Shown here piece by piece: positions 1 to 8,580 of a stretch of 64,000 nt of DNA. The DNA is from Allomuricauda sp. TMED12 (GTDB lineage: Bacteria; Bacteroidota; Bacteroidia; Flavobacteriales; Flavobacteriaceae). The translations under genes were made by a program, and so were the position numbers. Under the pieces are notes generated by a model. That model searched no databases. It saw nothing but the letters and a program-made list of their open reading frames with translations, and was not told where the DNA came from. Every line of letters begins with the position of its first letter. Within the stretch, counting starts at the first letter, position 1. The stretch is from positions 50,218-114,217 of the forward strand of contig NHBR02000147.1 of the NCBI GenBank assembly GCA_002167435.2, given 5' to 3'.

Positions 1-2
1 CC

Positions 3-1751
3 AAGCTTTCGGAACAACAATCCCTTTACTTTAAGGTTAGTGGTCAGTTCGAGGACAATCAGGCTTCCTTGAGTTCCCAAACTCCTTTTACATTTTATAC
101 CGACCCAACCCAAAATCCCTTAGATGCCGACCAATTTACCATGCGAAGGTATGGAGTGGACATTATTCACAAATGGCTGCCCAATGAGAAATTGAGCTTT
201 ACCACCAAGGTTTATGCTTCCGATTTTGAACGGGATTGGTGGCGACAGGTCACAACCAAGATTCGGGCCTCAGAAGCACAGAACTATTTAGGTGATGCTA
301 TTTTTAACAACAGGTATGGGTATTTGGCTGGGAAAACTTTTGATGACGAGGATTATGTAATTGTTGGAAAGGTAGAAAATGGGCTGGAAAGTACCACGGA
401 TAGTAGATGGATTTACAGGGTTTCAGGATTTAAAGAGACAGTGAATTTAGATTGGGAAGCCTTTAGGACAAAAAGTGAATTTGAAGGAGGACTCAATCTG
501 CACAGAGAAACATTTAAAGATGTTTTTTTAGAGGCAGATAACTCAAGGTGGGCAAGGTATGGCACTGCAACCAAAGATTTGTGGTACCGCCTATGGTCGA
601 TAAACGGATACCTTCGAAACGAGTTCAATTTTGGTGCTGTCGGAGTAACACCGATATTGCGATTTGAGCATGTGGATATGTATCGTCAAGATCTATTGGC
701 ATTGTCTCAAGACCCCAATTTGCAAGGGACAGAAGAAGGTAAAGAACCCAATGTCTACAATCAATTTTTACCTGGAGTCACCGTCAATTATCAATTTAAA
801 AATAGTGAAATCTATGGGAGTGTGTACCAAGGCATGATTGCCCCATCCAAGGTTTTTGGGTTTTTAGTGGAACAAGATGGTGTGGTGACGAATCCTTTGG
901 AAGGCCAAAGTATCAATATTGATCCTGAATTAAGTTGGAACAAGGAAGTGGGTTGGAGAGGGAGTTTACCTAACAATGTGGCTCAAGGGCAATTCACTTA
1001 TTTTCATAATGCGAGTAGAAACTTTTACGCAGGGGGACGCAATGAGATTTTCTCTCAACTGGGTGAAATCAATGTACAGGGACTGGAAATGGCCATAAAT
1101 GTTTCTTTATTGAATACAAACGGGCATCAACTTCACTTTTTGGGAAATGCAACCCTTATGAAATCCAAAGTCATATCTGGTAAATTGGAAGATAAAGATT
1201 TGTTCTCTCAAGTGGTTCATGGCACCGCAACACAAAATGAATATATAGACAAAGTAAATTCCAATAGGGATGCTTTTGAAGTTTATGTGGATGATGGTAG
1301 TGGGGAAACATTATTGACAGATGAGACCTTGGATGCTTCCCAGTTTTCCAATATTACCAAAAGTATTATCATTTTTGGTGACGATGGGTTGTCCGATACC
1401 GAGGCACCCTACACCCCTCATATAAATATGAGTCTTGGATTCAACTACAATTGGAATCAATTTTCTGCTGGATTTAATGCACATCATGCGGGGAAACAAT
1501 TTACTGAATTCCACAATTTCATGAACGAATCTCCCGATGGAGCCATTGGTGAACTTCCTGCGTACACAACTTTTGACGCATTTATAAATTATGACCTAAC
1601 CATACTTAAAAATATAGATGCTACTATTTTTGTCAATGGAAAGAACATTACCAATGAAATTTATAGGGCTTCTAGATTAAATAGGGCTACCTCTGGGATT
1701 TTCGGAGGAGGTTTTCGACAAGTTATCCTGGGAGTTCACCTGAAAATATAA
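3..1751 (+). CDS. TonB-dependent receptor, C-terminal part (FecA-like), 5' end outside window
   Basis: This is the C-terminal part of a TonB-dependent outer-membrane receptor. The frame is open from base 3, so the gene begins upstream of the window and the first methionine-like codon near base 69 is not the real start. The visible 580 or so residues alternate amphipathic beta strands with long loops, as in a 22-stranded barrel, and end in the hydrophobic terminal strand usual for such barrels. The stretch with GSVYQGMIAPS, followed by an NPLEGQSINIDPE-type loop, resembles ferric-citrate receptors of the FecA class in Bacteroidota. The plug and signal peptide are not visible. The substrate is inferred, with iron chelates most likely; other TonB substrates are possible. 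Confidence 0.8.
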   Translation, partial: KLSEQQSLYFKVSGQFEDNQASLSSQTPFTFYTDPTQNPLDADQFTMRRYGVDIIHKWLPNEKLSFTTKVYASDFERDWWRQVTTKIRASEAQNYLGDAIFNNRYGYLAGKTFDDEDYVIVGKVENGLESTTDSRWIYRVSGFKETVNLDWEAFRTKSEFEGGLNLHRETFKDVFLEADNSRWARYGTATKDLWYRLWSINGYLRNEFNFGAVGVTPILRFEHVDMYRQDLLALSQDPNLQGTEEGKEPNVYNQFLPGVTVNYQFKNSEIYGSVYQGMIAPSKVFGFLVEQDGVVTNPLEGQSINIDPELSWNKEVGWRGSLPNNVAQGQFTYFHNASRNFYAGGRNEIFSQLGEINVQGLEMAINVSLLNTNGHQLHFLGNATLMKSKVISGKLEDKDLFSQVVHGTATQNEYIDKVNSNRDAFEVYVDDGSGETLLTDETLDASQFSNITKSIIIFGDDGLSDTEAPYTPHINMSLGFNYNWNQFSAGFNAHHAGKQFTEFHNFMNESPDGAIGELPAYTTFDAFINYDLTILKNIDATIFVNGKNITNEIYRASRLNRATSGIFGGGFRQVILGVHLKI

Positions 1752-2041
1752 TTAAAGATTCTGTTTTTGTTCATTGGTTCTCAGCTGAACATATCCATAA
1801 ACATATTGTTTAAATACATATCTGAATGCCGACCGTTTATTTAGAATATGGAAATGAACTTTATTAATTGAGCTGACCCGAACAATGAAAGTTCAATAAA
1901 ACAATGCCTTAAAAACCCTTGTCTTGAATTAGGAATCTATATAAAAGCGAACACAATGTAGTGGAGGGCTTCAAGCACCAAATCTTACACAAACTAATTC
2001 TTATGAACAATGAACTTTGTCTACTAAAGGAAGTCAAAAAG

Positions 2042-2113
2042 TAGCCCCGGCAAGAATCGAACTTGCATCTAAAGTTTAGGAAACTTCTATTCTATCCATT
2101 GAACTACGGGGCC
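2042..2113 (-). tRNA. tRNA-Arg (anticodon CCT)
   Basis: Read on the minus strand the 72 bases fold as a cloverleaf. The acceptor stem is 7 bp (GGCCCCG with CGGGGCT, one G-T pair), the D stem is GTTC/GAAT, the anticodon stem GAAGT closes a loop with CCT, and the T arm carries the canonical GTTCGATTC. CCA is not encoded. A TATTTTTG '-7'-type box lies just upstream at 2132-2139; a matching -33 box is not clear. Confidence 0.93.
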
Positions 2114-2213
2114 ATTTATAAAAATGGATTGCAAAAATATGGTTTTTTGGAAAACTATGCGCAGCCCAAGAATCAATTTAAGATAATTTTCAAGTGAAGA
2201 ATCTAAAGAACTA

Positions 2214-2621
2214 TCAAACAGTTCTTCTTCTCTCCTCTTCTTTCAGGATTTTCTCCAAATACGAACGCGACAAAGGTTTATCTACATAACCCGCAATTAA
2301 TCGATGGCGCTTGGCAATGGTGCGGTCTGTCGCATTGGCAAAAGCCGAAAGTACATAAACACTGGGAAGTTCATGCCCTTTGAACAAATTCTGTAGGTTT
2401 TCCAAAAAATCCCATCCATTCATCCCATCCATTACAAGATCTAAAAAGATGATGTCAGGTAATCTATTGTGTTCTTCTATGTAATTAAAACAAGCTTGGA
2501 TTCCCTCTTCGCCGCTGGAACAAGTAACAATATCAAAATCACCATGGGATTGTTGTATACAGTATCGGGTCGCAAACTGCGACACCAAGTCATCATCTAT
2601 GATAAATGTGGTAAGCTTCAT
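2214..2621 (-). CDS. single-domain response regulator (receiver only)
   Basis: This stand-alone CheY-like receiver of about 135 residues has no output domain. The acidic cluster IIDDD lies near residues 7-11, the likely phospho-acceptor Asp61 is in FLDLVMDG, the conserved Ser is in YVLSAF, and the conserved Lys is in VDKPLS. An in-frame ATG at 2651 would add ten poorly conserved residues; the internal ATG giving MKLTTFIIDDD fits the family better. It lies just downstream of the YeeE/YedE pair on the same strand but 73 bases away, so co-transcription is uncertain. No partner kinase is adjacent. Confidence 0.85.
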   Translation of the reverse strand: MKLTTFIIDDDLVSQFATRYCIQQSHGDFDIVTCSSGEEGIQACFNYIEEHNRLPDIIFLDLVMDGMNGWDFLENLQNLFKGHELPSVYVLSAFANATDRTIAKRHRLIAGYVDKPLSRSYLEKILKEEERRRTV

Positions 2622-2724
2622 GTAGGGACTATTACGTAAGTTTTGGGACAACCAAAGCTATAAGCTTGTCGCCAACGAACCATTCATTTTCGTTGTTTTG
2701 CCCAAATAACCCGTTAAGCCAACC

Positions 2725-3138
2725 TTAGTGGGGTAATTTACCCCTTAAAACACCATACAGGAACGCCCCTACCGTGGCACCAAACAATACAATAAGGATT
2801 GGCCAATATCCCGCCCCGGTCAATATGTACATGGGTCCGGGACAAGCTCCGGCCAAGGCCCAACCCAAGCCAAAAAGAATACCGCCCAATAGATATCGTG
2901 TAAATGCCTTTTCCTTGTTCGGAATATTTATCGTCTCACCAAAAAAAGATTTCGTTTTGGAACGTTTGATCAATTGGACCAATACGACTCCGACAGCCAA
3001 TGCAGAACCAATAATGCCATACATATGAAAAGAGTCGAACTGAAACATTTCATAAATACGGAACCAAGAAGCGGCCTCTGATTTGTATAATACAATACCT
3101 AAAAACGTTCCAATGATGATATATATAATACTTTTCAT
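2725..3138 (-). CDS. YeeE/YedE-type transporter half (DUF6691)
   Basis: A 137-residue membrane protein with about four transmembrane segments. It carries the GxxxGxGWALAGACPGP signature, with the conserved cysteine of the YeeE/YedE (TsuA-like) family. Family members move thiosulfate or related sulfur species across the inner membrane. It overlaps the previous gene by four bases (ATGA-type overlap), so the two half-length proteins are translationally coupled and probably form one transporter. It is the last gene of the operon that begins with the TolC-like protein. Confidence 0.85.
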   Translation of the reverse strand: MKSIIYIIIGTFLGIVLYKSEAASWFRIYEMFQFDSFHMYGIIGSALAVGVVLVQLIKRSKTKSFFGETINIPNKEKAFTRYLLGGILFGLGWALAGACPGPMYILTGAGYWPILIVLFGATVGAFLYGVLRGKLPH

Positions 3139-3692
3139 GATCCAAAAATTAGGGGAAACAATAGGTGATTCATAATCAAACCACCGATAAAAAATCCAAT
3201 TACTGCTATAAGTGAAGGTCGTTGAAGATTACTTAGACCAGAAATGGCATGACCAGAGGTACAACCTCCCGCGTACCGTGTTCCAAACCCGACCAATACA
3301 CCTGCGACCAATAAAATAATCCAGACCATTGGCTGTGAGAGCGCCTCCAAACTGAAAAGTTCTGTGGGCAAATAGGCTTTTCCTGCGCTTTCAAAGCCTA
3401 AACCCTGTAGTTTGGCAACGGTCTCGGCCGTTATATCCACAGCAGGATTGGGCGACAGTACATGTGCACCCAAAAACCCTCCAAAAACAGAACCCAATAC
3501 GACCAAAAGGTTCCATCTTTTGGATTTTACATCGATTTTGAAATAATCAGTGAATTTTCCAGCACCCCCCACGGAGCAAAAAGTCTCCAAGTTGGAGGAC
3601 ATACCGAATTTTTTTCCAAGTAGGATCAAAACTGCCATTATTATGGCAATAAGCGGCCCTGATACATACCAGGGCCAAGGTTGATAAAGCAT
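3135..3692 (-). CDS. YeeE/YedE family sulfur-compound transporter half
   Basis: A 185-residue inner-membrane protein with four to five hydrophobic segments and the YeeE/YedE signature GxGTRYAGGCTSGH near residues 135-150, including the cysteine thought to contact sulfur substrates in TsuA. A second cysteine sits in the NLETFCSVGG segment near residue 38. Full-length YeeE proteins are about 350 residues; here the function is split over this gene and the overlapping downstream DUF6691 gene. Context (SQR, rhodaneses, persulfide dioxygenase, SulP) supports transport of thiosulfate or another reduced sulfur compound. Confidence 0.88.
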   Translation of the reverse strand: MLYQPWPWYVSGPLIAIIMAVLILLGKKFGMSSNLETFCSVGGAGKFTDYFKIDVKSKRWNLLVVLGSVFGGFLGAHVLSPNPAVDITAETVAKLQGLGFESAGKAYLPTELFSLEALSQPMVWIILLVAGVLVGFGTRYAGGCTSGHAISGLSNLQRPSLIAVIGFFIGGLIMNHLLFPLIFGS

Positions 3693-3753
3693 TTTCTATT
3701 TATTTTACTCCAAAATAATGAAAATACCTCTATTAAAAAACCTAAATTTTGCG

Positions 3754-3957
3754 TTAACAACAATTTTCGTTGGAATCCTTAATACCAAACTTTTTGAGGA
3801 TGTCTTCAAGCAAGCACCACTTTGTAATTGATGATTGCAAAAGATTGGCTCCAACAAAGGCTGTAAACCATAGCCAGTTGATATTTACATAAATGGCCAA
3901 GGCCAAGCTTATCAATATAAAAGTTCCTGCTACTCCTCTTACTATTCTATTTTTCAT
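3754..3957 (-). CDS. DUF2892 (YgaP-like transmembrane) protein
   Basis: A 67-residue protein with the usual DUF2892 layout: a basic N-terminus (MKNRIVRGVAGTF), two hydrophobic helices, and a cysteine-bearing C-terminus ending in Cys-Cys. The family corresponds to the membrane domain of the rhodanese YgaP and is common beside rhodanese and YeeE genes. It follows the PII-like gene by nine bases and precedes the YeeE pair, so it belongs to the efflux/sulfur operon. A role in persulfide or sulfur transfer at the membrane is inferred from context. Confidence 0.8.
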   Translation of the reverse strand: MKNRIVRGVAGTFILISLALAIYVNINWLWFTAFVGANLLQSSITKWCLLEDILKKFGIKDSNENCC

Positions 3958-3966
3958 TTTTGATTT

Positions 3967-4272
3967 TTAAACGGTTCTTTCAATGGGTATTTCTACTGCT
4001 CTAATGGGGTTGGTGGTTTCACTTTCCGTGTTGAATTGCTTTATCAACCCGAACAATTCGGTTACTTTTTTCTCTTCTGTGAAAGAAAAGAACATATTGG
4101 ATGCCGCCCCTCCTTTTTCACTGGGAAACCAGCTACTGGTATACATTAAGGGCGCAGCACTTTTATACCCATCAATATCAGACTCACTAAAGCTTTCCAC
4201 ACCAGCTTTTTTAAATAACTTGAAGACTTCGCTCTTATATTCTTCAACCGTGGTTACAATGATCATTTTCAT
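3967..4272 (-). CDS. small PII-like protein linked to the RND pump
   Basis: About 101 residues. The N-terminus MKMIIVTTVEEY begins with a beta strand and the rest is a mixed alpha/beta protein with no signal peptide. It resembles the PII-like ferredoxin-fold proteins (DUF3240 type) encoded next to metal or drug RND pumps, but the match is by size, secondary-structure pattern and position only. I chose the ATG at 4272, immediately after the stop of the RND gene; the ATG at 4296 would overlap it. The function is unknown, and a sensor or modulator of the pump is a guess. Confidence 0.55.
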   Translation of the reverse strand: MKMIIVTTVEEYKSEVFKLFKKAGVESFSESDIDGYKSAAPLMYTSSWFPSEKGGAASNMFFSFTEEKKVTELFGLIKQFNTESETTNPIRAVEIPIERTV

Positions 4273-4273
4273 C

Positions 4274-7200
4274 TTAGTTGTAATTTTTGCGTTCAATCAA
4301 ATAATAAACCAATGGTACCACCAACAGTGTCAAAACAGTTGACACTATGGTTCCACCCATAAGTGATATGGCCAATCCCTGGAAAATAGGGTCAAACAAA
4401 ATCACAAAAGCTCCGATAACAACGGTTCCAGCAGTCAATAAGATAGGCGTGGTACGAACGGCACCTGCTTCTATTACGGCTTGCTTTAACGGAATGTCCT
4501 CTTTCAGCCTCAAATTGACAAAGTCGATCAGTAGTACCGAGTTCCGGACCATAATACCCGCTAGGGCTATCATACCAATAAAAGATGTTGCGGTAAAGAA
4601 TGCTCCAAGCAACCAGTGACCAAGTACAATACCAATCAATGAAAGCGGTATGGCCACCATCATCACCATAGGTGCCTTAAAGTTTTGGAACCATCCCACA
4701 ATCAACATGTAAATGATTACGATTACACCCATAAAAGCAATTCCCAGATCGCGGAATACTTCTAGGGTAATCTGCCATTCCCCATCCCATTTTACGGTGT
4801 AGTCATCTTCAAACTGAGGCTGTTCCATGTATAATTCGTTGATGGAATACCCTTGTGGAAGCTCTAACTGGTTCAGTTTATCCGTCATACCTAAAATGGC
4901 ATATACCGGGCTTTCCAATTCTCCTGCCATATCGGACATTACATAAACCACGCGCTTTTGGTTTTTTCTGTAGATACTTTTGGCCTTGGTTCCTTCTTTT
5001 ACCGAAACCAAGTCCCCCACAGAAACCATATTGCCTTGCTGCGATGCTATTTTTAATTGTTTGATTTCATCTAAAGATGATTTGTCCTTTTCACTAATGG
5101 AAAGTACAATACCGATTTGATCAAAGGCATCTTCGCGATAAATGTGAGATACTGGATTTTCCCTAAAGGCCATCGCCATCACCTGAACAATTTGCTGGGG
5201 AGTAACTCCATAAAGCATCGCTTTTTCCTTGTCCACTACAAAATCATATTCCACTTGATCATCCTCGACCATCCAATCCACATCCACAACATCGGTAGTA
5301 TTGTTCAAAATGCCCTTCACTTTATCAGCAAGTTCCATTTGCTTGTCATAATCAGGACCATAAACTTCAGCCACAATGGTGGACAAAACAGGAGGTCCTG
5401 GTGGAACCTCAACAATTTTTATGTTTGCATGGTATTTTTTGCCTAATTCTTGAATCTTGGGCCTTAGCAATTTGGCAATATCGTGGCTCTGCTCGCTACG
5501 ATCGTGCTTATCCACAAGGTTCACTTGAATATCGGCCATATTGCTGCCACCACGAAGATCGTAGTGCCTTACCAATCCATTAAATGTGATGGGGGCGGAT
5601 GTCCCCACATAGGTCTGGTAGTTGACCACTTCCGGACGTGTGGACAGATATGCTCCAATTTCCTTGGTTACCGCCGCTGTTCGCTCCAAAGTGGTTCCTT
5701 CAGGAAGGTCTATTACCACTTGGAACTCGTTCTTATTATCGAAAGGAAGCATTTTTACTGCTACTGATTTAGTGAAGAACATAGCCACGGAAGCAATCAA
5801 TAAGAAGAAAGTGATCCCCAAGAACATCCATCTTTTTTTCTTGCTCTCTATTAAAGGGCTTTCGAATCGTGCGTAAGCTTTATAAATGAAAGTGTCTTGG
5901 ATTTCAACAGGTTCTTTCTCTTTTTTATTCTTTTTGTCTTTCTCTCTTAGAAAGATATATCCCAAATACGGAGTAATCGTCAATGCGACAAACAACGACA
6001 ACAACATGGCAATGGATGCTCCAATGGGCATTGGGGACATGTAAGGTCCCATCAAACCAGATACAAATGCCATGGGCAATACAGATGCAATTACCGTAAA
6101 GGTGGCCAAAATGGTAGGGTTACCCACCTCGTTGATGGCGTAAATAGCTGCATCCTTGAACGGCAATCGCTTCATTTTAAAGTGACGGTGCATGTTCTCC
6201 GCGATAATAATGGAGTCATCCACTACAATACCCGTTACAAAAACCAAAGCAAACAAAGTGATTCGGTTCAAGGTGTAATCCAACATGTAGTAACTCAATA
6301 AAGTCAACGCAAAAGTGATGGGCACAGATAGGAACACTACCAATCCGCCTCTCCAACCCATGGCCAACATAACCACAAAGGTTACCGCAATAATGGCTCC
6401 AATCAAGTGCATCAACAATTCAGATACTTTTTGAGATGCGGTCTGCCCATAATTACGGGTCACCTCAACCTTAACTTCATCAGGAATCAGGGTTGTTTTT
6501 AGGTGATCTACCTTTTCCAACACCACATCGGCAATTTTCATGGCATCAGCCCCTTTTCTTTTGGCGATGGAAATGGTAACTGCTGGATATTCTGAATTAT
6601 AGGTTTCCGCCTTTTCACTTGCCGCACCAAAACCAAGGGAAACATAGTTCTTTGGAAGTTCTGGGCCATCCAATACCGTAGCCACCTGTTTTAGGTAGAT
6701 GGGTTGGCGTTGTTTGGTACCCACAATCAGATTTTCCAAGTCTTCCTTGGTTTCCAAAAAGTTTCCGGTACTGATGTGGAACTCGGTATCATTGGAAAGG
6801 AAATTACCAGCATCCATCTGTTGGTTGTTGGCCTTGATCATTTGGGCAATGGCCAACATATCAATACCTGATTCCGCCATTTTCGCCTTGTCCACAACCA
6901 CTCGTAGCTGTGGACTACGTCCCCCTATTTTCTTGGTAATGGAAACGCCGTTCACTTTCTCGATCTCGTTGATAAGTTCCCCGGAAATCTGCCTTAACTG
7001 GTAATCATCGTACTCCTCGCTCCAAACAGTTAAAGCAAGCATGGGAACATCGTCAATGGCTCGGGTTTTCACCAAGGGCATGGTAACCCCTTCGGGCATC
7101 TGGTCCATGTGCTTGTTGATCTCATCGTACAACCGCACCAAAGACCTTTCTATATCCTCTCCAACGTAAAACTGTACAATGGCCATCCCCTGCTCTTGCA

Positions 7201-7468
7201 TGGAAGTCGTATACACATATTCTACGCCTTTAATATTCGATATGATTTTTTCTAGTGGTTTTGTAATCCTGGATTCCACCTCTGTTGGGCTGGCCCCGGG
7301 ATATCCCACAAATATGTCCGCCATAGGAACGTCTATCTGCGGCTCCTCTTCCCTTGGAATAAGGAAAGAACTGTATACTCCAATGACCATAAATACAATC
7401 ATTAGGAGCACCGTAAGCTTGGAGCTTATAAACCCTTTGGCTATTTTTCCTGCAAGTCCGTCTTTCAT
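4274..7468 (-). CDS. RND-family efflux permease (inner membrane)
   Basis: A 1064-residue resistance-nodulation-division permease of the AcrB/MdtBC/CusA fold: an N-terminal TM helix, a periplasmic porter domain, TM2-6 around residues 345-500, a second porter domain and a second TM bundle near the C-terminus. The TM4 motif GIVVDDSIIIAEN has the paired aspartates of proton-coupled HAE-type pumps rather than the single-acidic pattern of CusA-type metal pumps. It lies in an operon with the adaptor (16-base gap) and the outer-membrane factor. The tail of the same transcript encodes YeeE/YedE and DUF2892 proteins, so export of a sulfur-linked toxicant is possible. The substrate cannot be read from sequence. 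Confidence 0.9.
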   Translation of the reverse strand: MKDGLAGKIAKGFISSKLTVLLMIVFMVIGVYSSFLIPREEEPQIDVPMADIFVGYPGASPTEVESRITKPLEKIISNIKGVEYVYTTSMQEQGMAIVQFYVGEDIERSLVRLYDEINKHMDQMPEGVTMPLVKTRAIDDVPMLALTVWSEEYDDYQLRQISGELINEIEKVNGVSITKKIGGRSPQLRVVVDKAKMAESGIDMLAIAQMIKANNQQMDAGNFLSNDTEFHISTGNFLETKEDLENLIVGTKQRQPIYLKQVATVLDGPELPKNYVSLGFGAASEKAETYNSEYPAVTISIAKRKGADAMKIADVVLEKVDHLKTTLIPDEVKVEVTRNYGQTASQKVSELLMHLIGAIIAVTFVVMLAMGWRGGLVVFLSVPITFALTLLSYYMLDYTLNRITLFALVFVTGIVVDDSIIIAENMHRHFKMKRLPFKDAAIYAINEVGNPTILATFTVIASVLPMAFVSGLMGPYMSPMPIGASIAMLLSLFVALTITPYLGYIFLREKDKKNKKEKEPVEIQDTFIYKAYARFESPLIESKKKRWMFLGITFFLLIASVAMFFTKSVAVKMLPFDNKNEFQVVIDLPEGTTLERTAAVTKEIGAYLSTRPEVVNYQTYVGTSAPITFNGLVRHYDLRGGSNMADIQVNLVDKHDRSEQSHDIAKLLRPKIQELGKKYHANIKIVEVPPGPPVLSTIVAEVYGPDYDKQMELADKVKGILNNTTDVVDVDWMVEDDQVEYDFVVDKEKAMLYGVTPQQIVQVMAMAFRENPVSHIYREDAFDQIGIVLSISEKDKSSLDEIKQLKIASQQGNMVSVGDLVSVKEGTKAKSIYRKNQKRVVYVMSDMAGELESPVYAILGMTDKLNQLELPQGYSINELYMEQPQFEDDYTVKWDGEWQITLEVFRDLGIAFMGVIVIIYMLIVGWFQNFKAPMVMMVAIPLSLIGIVLGHWLLGAFFTATSFIGMIALAGIMVRNSVLLIDFVNLRLKEDIPLKQAVIEAGAVRTTPILLTAGTVVIGAFVILFDPIFQGLAISLMGGTIVSTVLTLLVVPLVYYLIERKNYN

Positions 7469-7484
7469 TACTACCTTTTTTAGG

Positions 7485-8573
7485 TTATTGAATGGTTACT
7501 TTGACTCCGTTGTACAGCTTTCCTTCTGCCGAAACAATATATTGGTCTCCTTTGGACAAGCCGGACAGTACCTCTACCTCTTCTCCATAGTTTTCACCCA
7601 AACGCAACCAACGCAGAAGGGCTACATTGTCTTGGCCCAAGGTGTAAATACCTGTCAATTGGCCTTTATGAACCAAGGCCTCAGACGGAACGGTCACAAC
7701 TGTTTTTCCATTGTTTTCTTGATCCGCCTCTAGCCTTACGGTTACATACATACCTGACAAAATCTTGGATGATGTTTTGTCCAATAGAACCTTCATCAAA
7801 TATTGTCCTCCCGTATTTTGTGCGGAGGCACTCAATTCGGACACTTTACCAGTAATAGTGGTGTCCAAAGTCTTCACGAGAACATGGGCTTTAGTTCCCA
7901 CTTCAATACTGGAAATATTATTTTCAGCCACTTTCGCCTCAACCTCAAATGCTCCGGGAGCTTCCACAGACACTAAGGGAACGCCAGGATTGGCCATATC
8001 ACCTTCATCTATGTAGGTATTGGTAACAACGCCATTAAAAGGCGACCTTATGTTGGCATAAGCAAACTGTGAATTTACTTCGTTCTTCATTTGGTTTGCT
8101 GCTTCCAATCTGGCTTTGGCCATTTCGTATCGAGCCGTCATGTCGTCCAGTTCTTTTTGCGAAGCGCTGTTTTCATTAAAAAGGTTCTGAAACCTTTCGT
8201 AGTCCTTTTTTGCATTATTGAAAGCAACGGTAGCTTCTGTAATGGAAGCTTCCACTTGAGCCTTTTTGGCACGTAAGTCCACATTGTTTATGGAAATAAG
8301 AAGGTCTCCCTTGTTTACTTTCTGACCTATTTTTACGGGAAGCGATTCAACGTGGCCCATCATTCTCGTGCTTAAAGTGGCACTGTTCACAGCTTTTATT
8401 TGACCACTTCCCGCCAATATCGTCGAGCTATCGCCCATATCCACATCGGCCACAGTGACCGATACAGCTTCTGCAGTATCCACAGCTTGTTTTTCGTCAC
8501 TTCCACATCCTGAAAGGGTCAATCCCAATGCAAGGATTAAAGTGAAACTTTTATATATCGTAGTGTTTTTCAT
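7485..8573 (-). CDS. efflux RND periplasmic adaptor subunit (HlyD/MFP lipoprotein)
   Basis: A 362-residue membrane-fusion protein. A lipoprotein signal ends LTLSGCGSDE, placing the lipid-anchored Cys at about residue 23. It then has a biotinyl-lipoyl-like half motif, a coiled-coil hairpin (about residues 100-155), a second lipoyl half with the NIRSPFNGVV motif, a beta-barrel domain and a membrane-proximal domain. It bridges the RND permease and the TolC-like channel encoded on either side, with gaps of 16 and 7 bases. Confidence 0.92.
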   Translation of the reverse strand: MKNTTIYKSFTLILALGLTLSGCGSDEKQAVDTAEAVSVTVADVDMGDSSTILAGSGQIKAVNSATLSTRMMGHVESLPVKIGQKVNKGDLLISINNVDLRAKKAQVEASITEATVAFNNAKKDYERFQNLFNENSASQKELDDMTARYEMAKARLEAANQMKNEVNSQFAYANIRSPFNGVVTNTYIDEGDMANPGVPLVSVEAPGAFEVEAKVAENNISSIEVGTKAHVLVKTLDTTITGKVSELSASAQNTGGQYLMKVLLDKTSSKILSGMYVTVRLEADQENNGKTVVTVPSEALVHKGQLTGIYTLGQDNVALLRWLRLGENYGEEVEVLSGLSKGDQYIVSAEGKLYNGVKVTIQ

Positions 8574-8580
8574 TTTGCAA

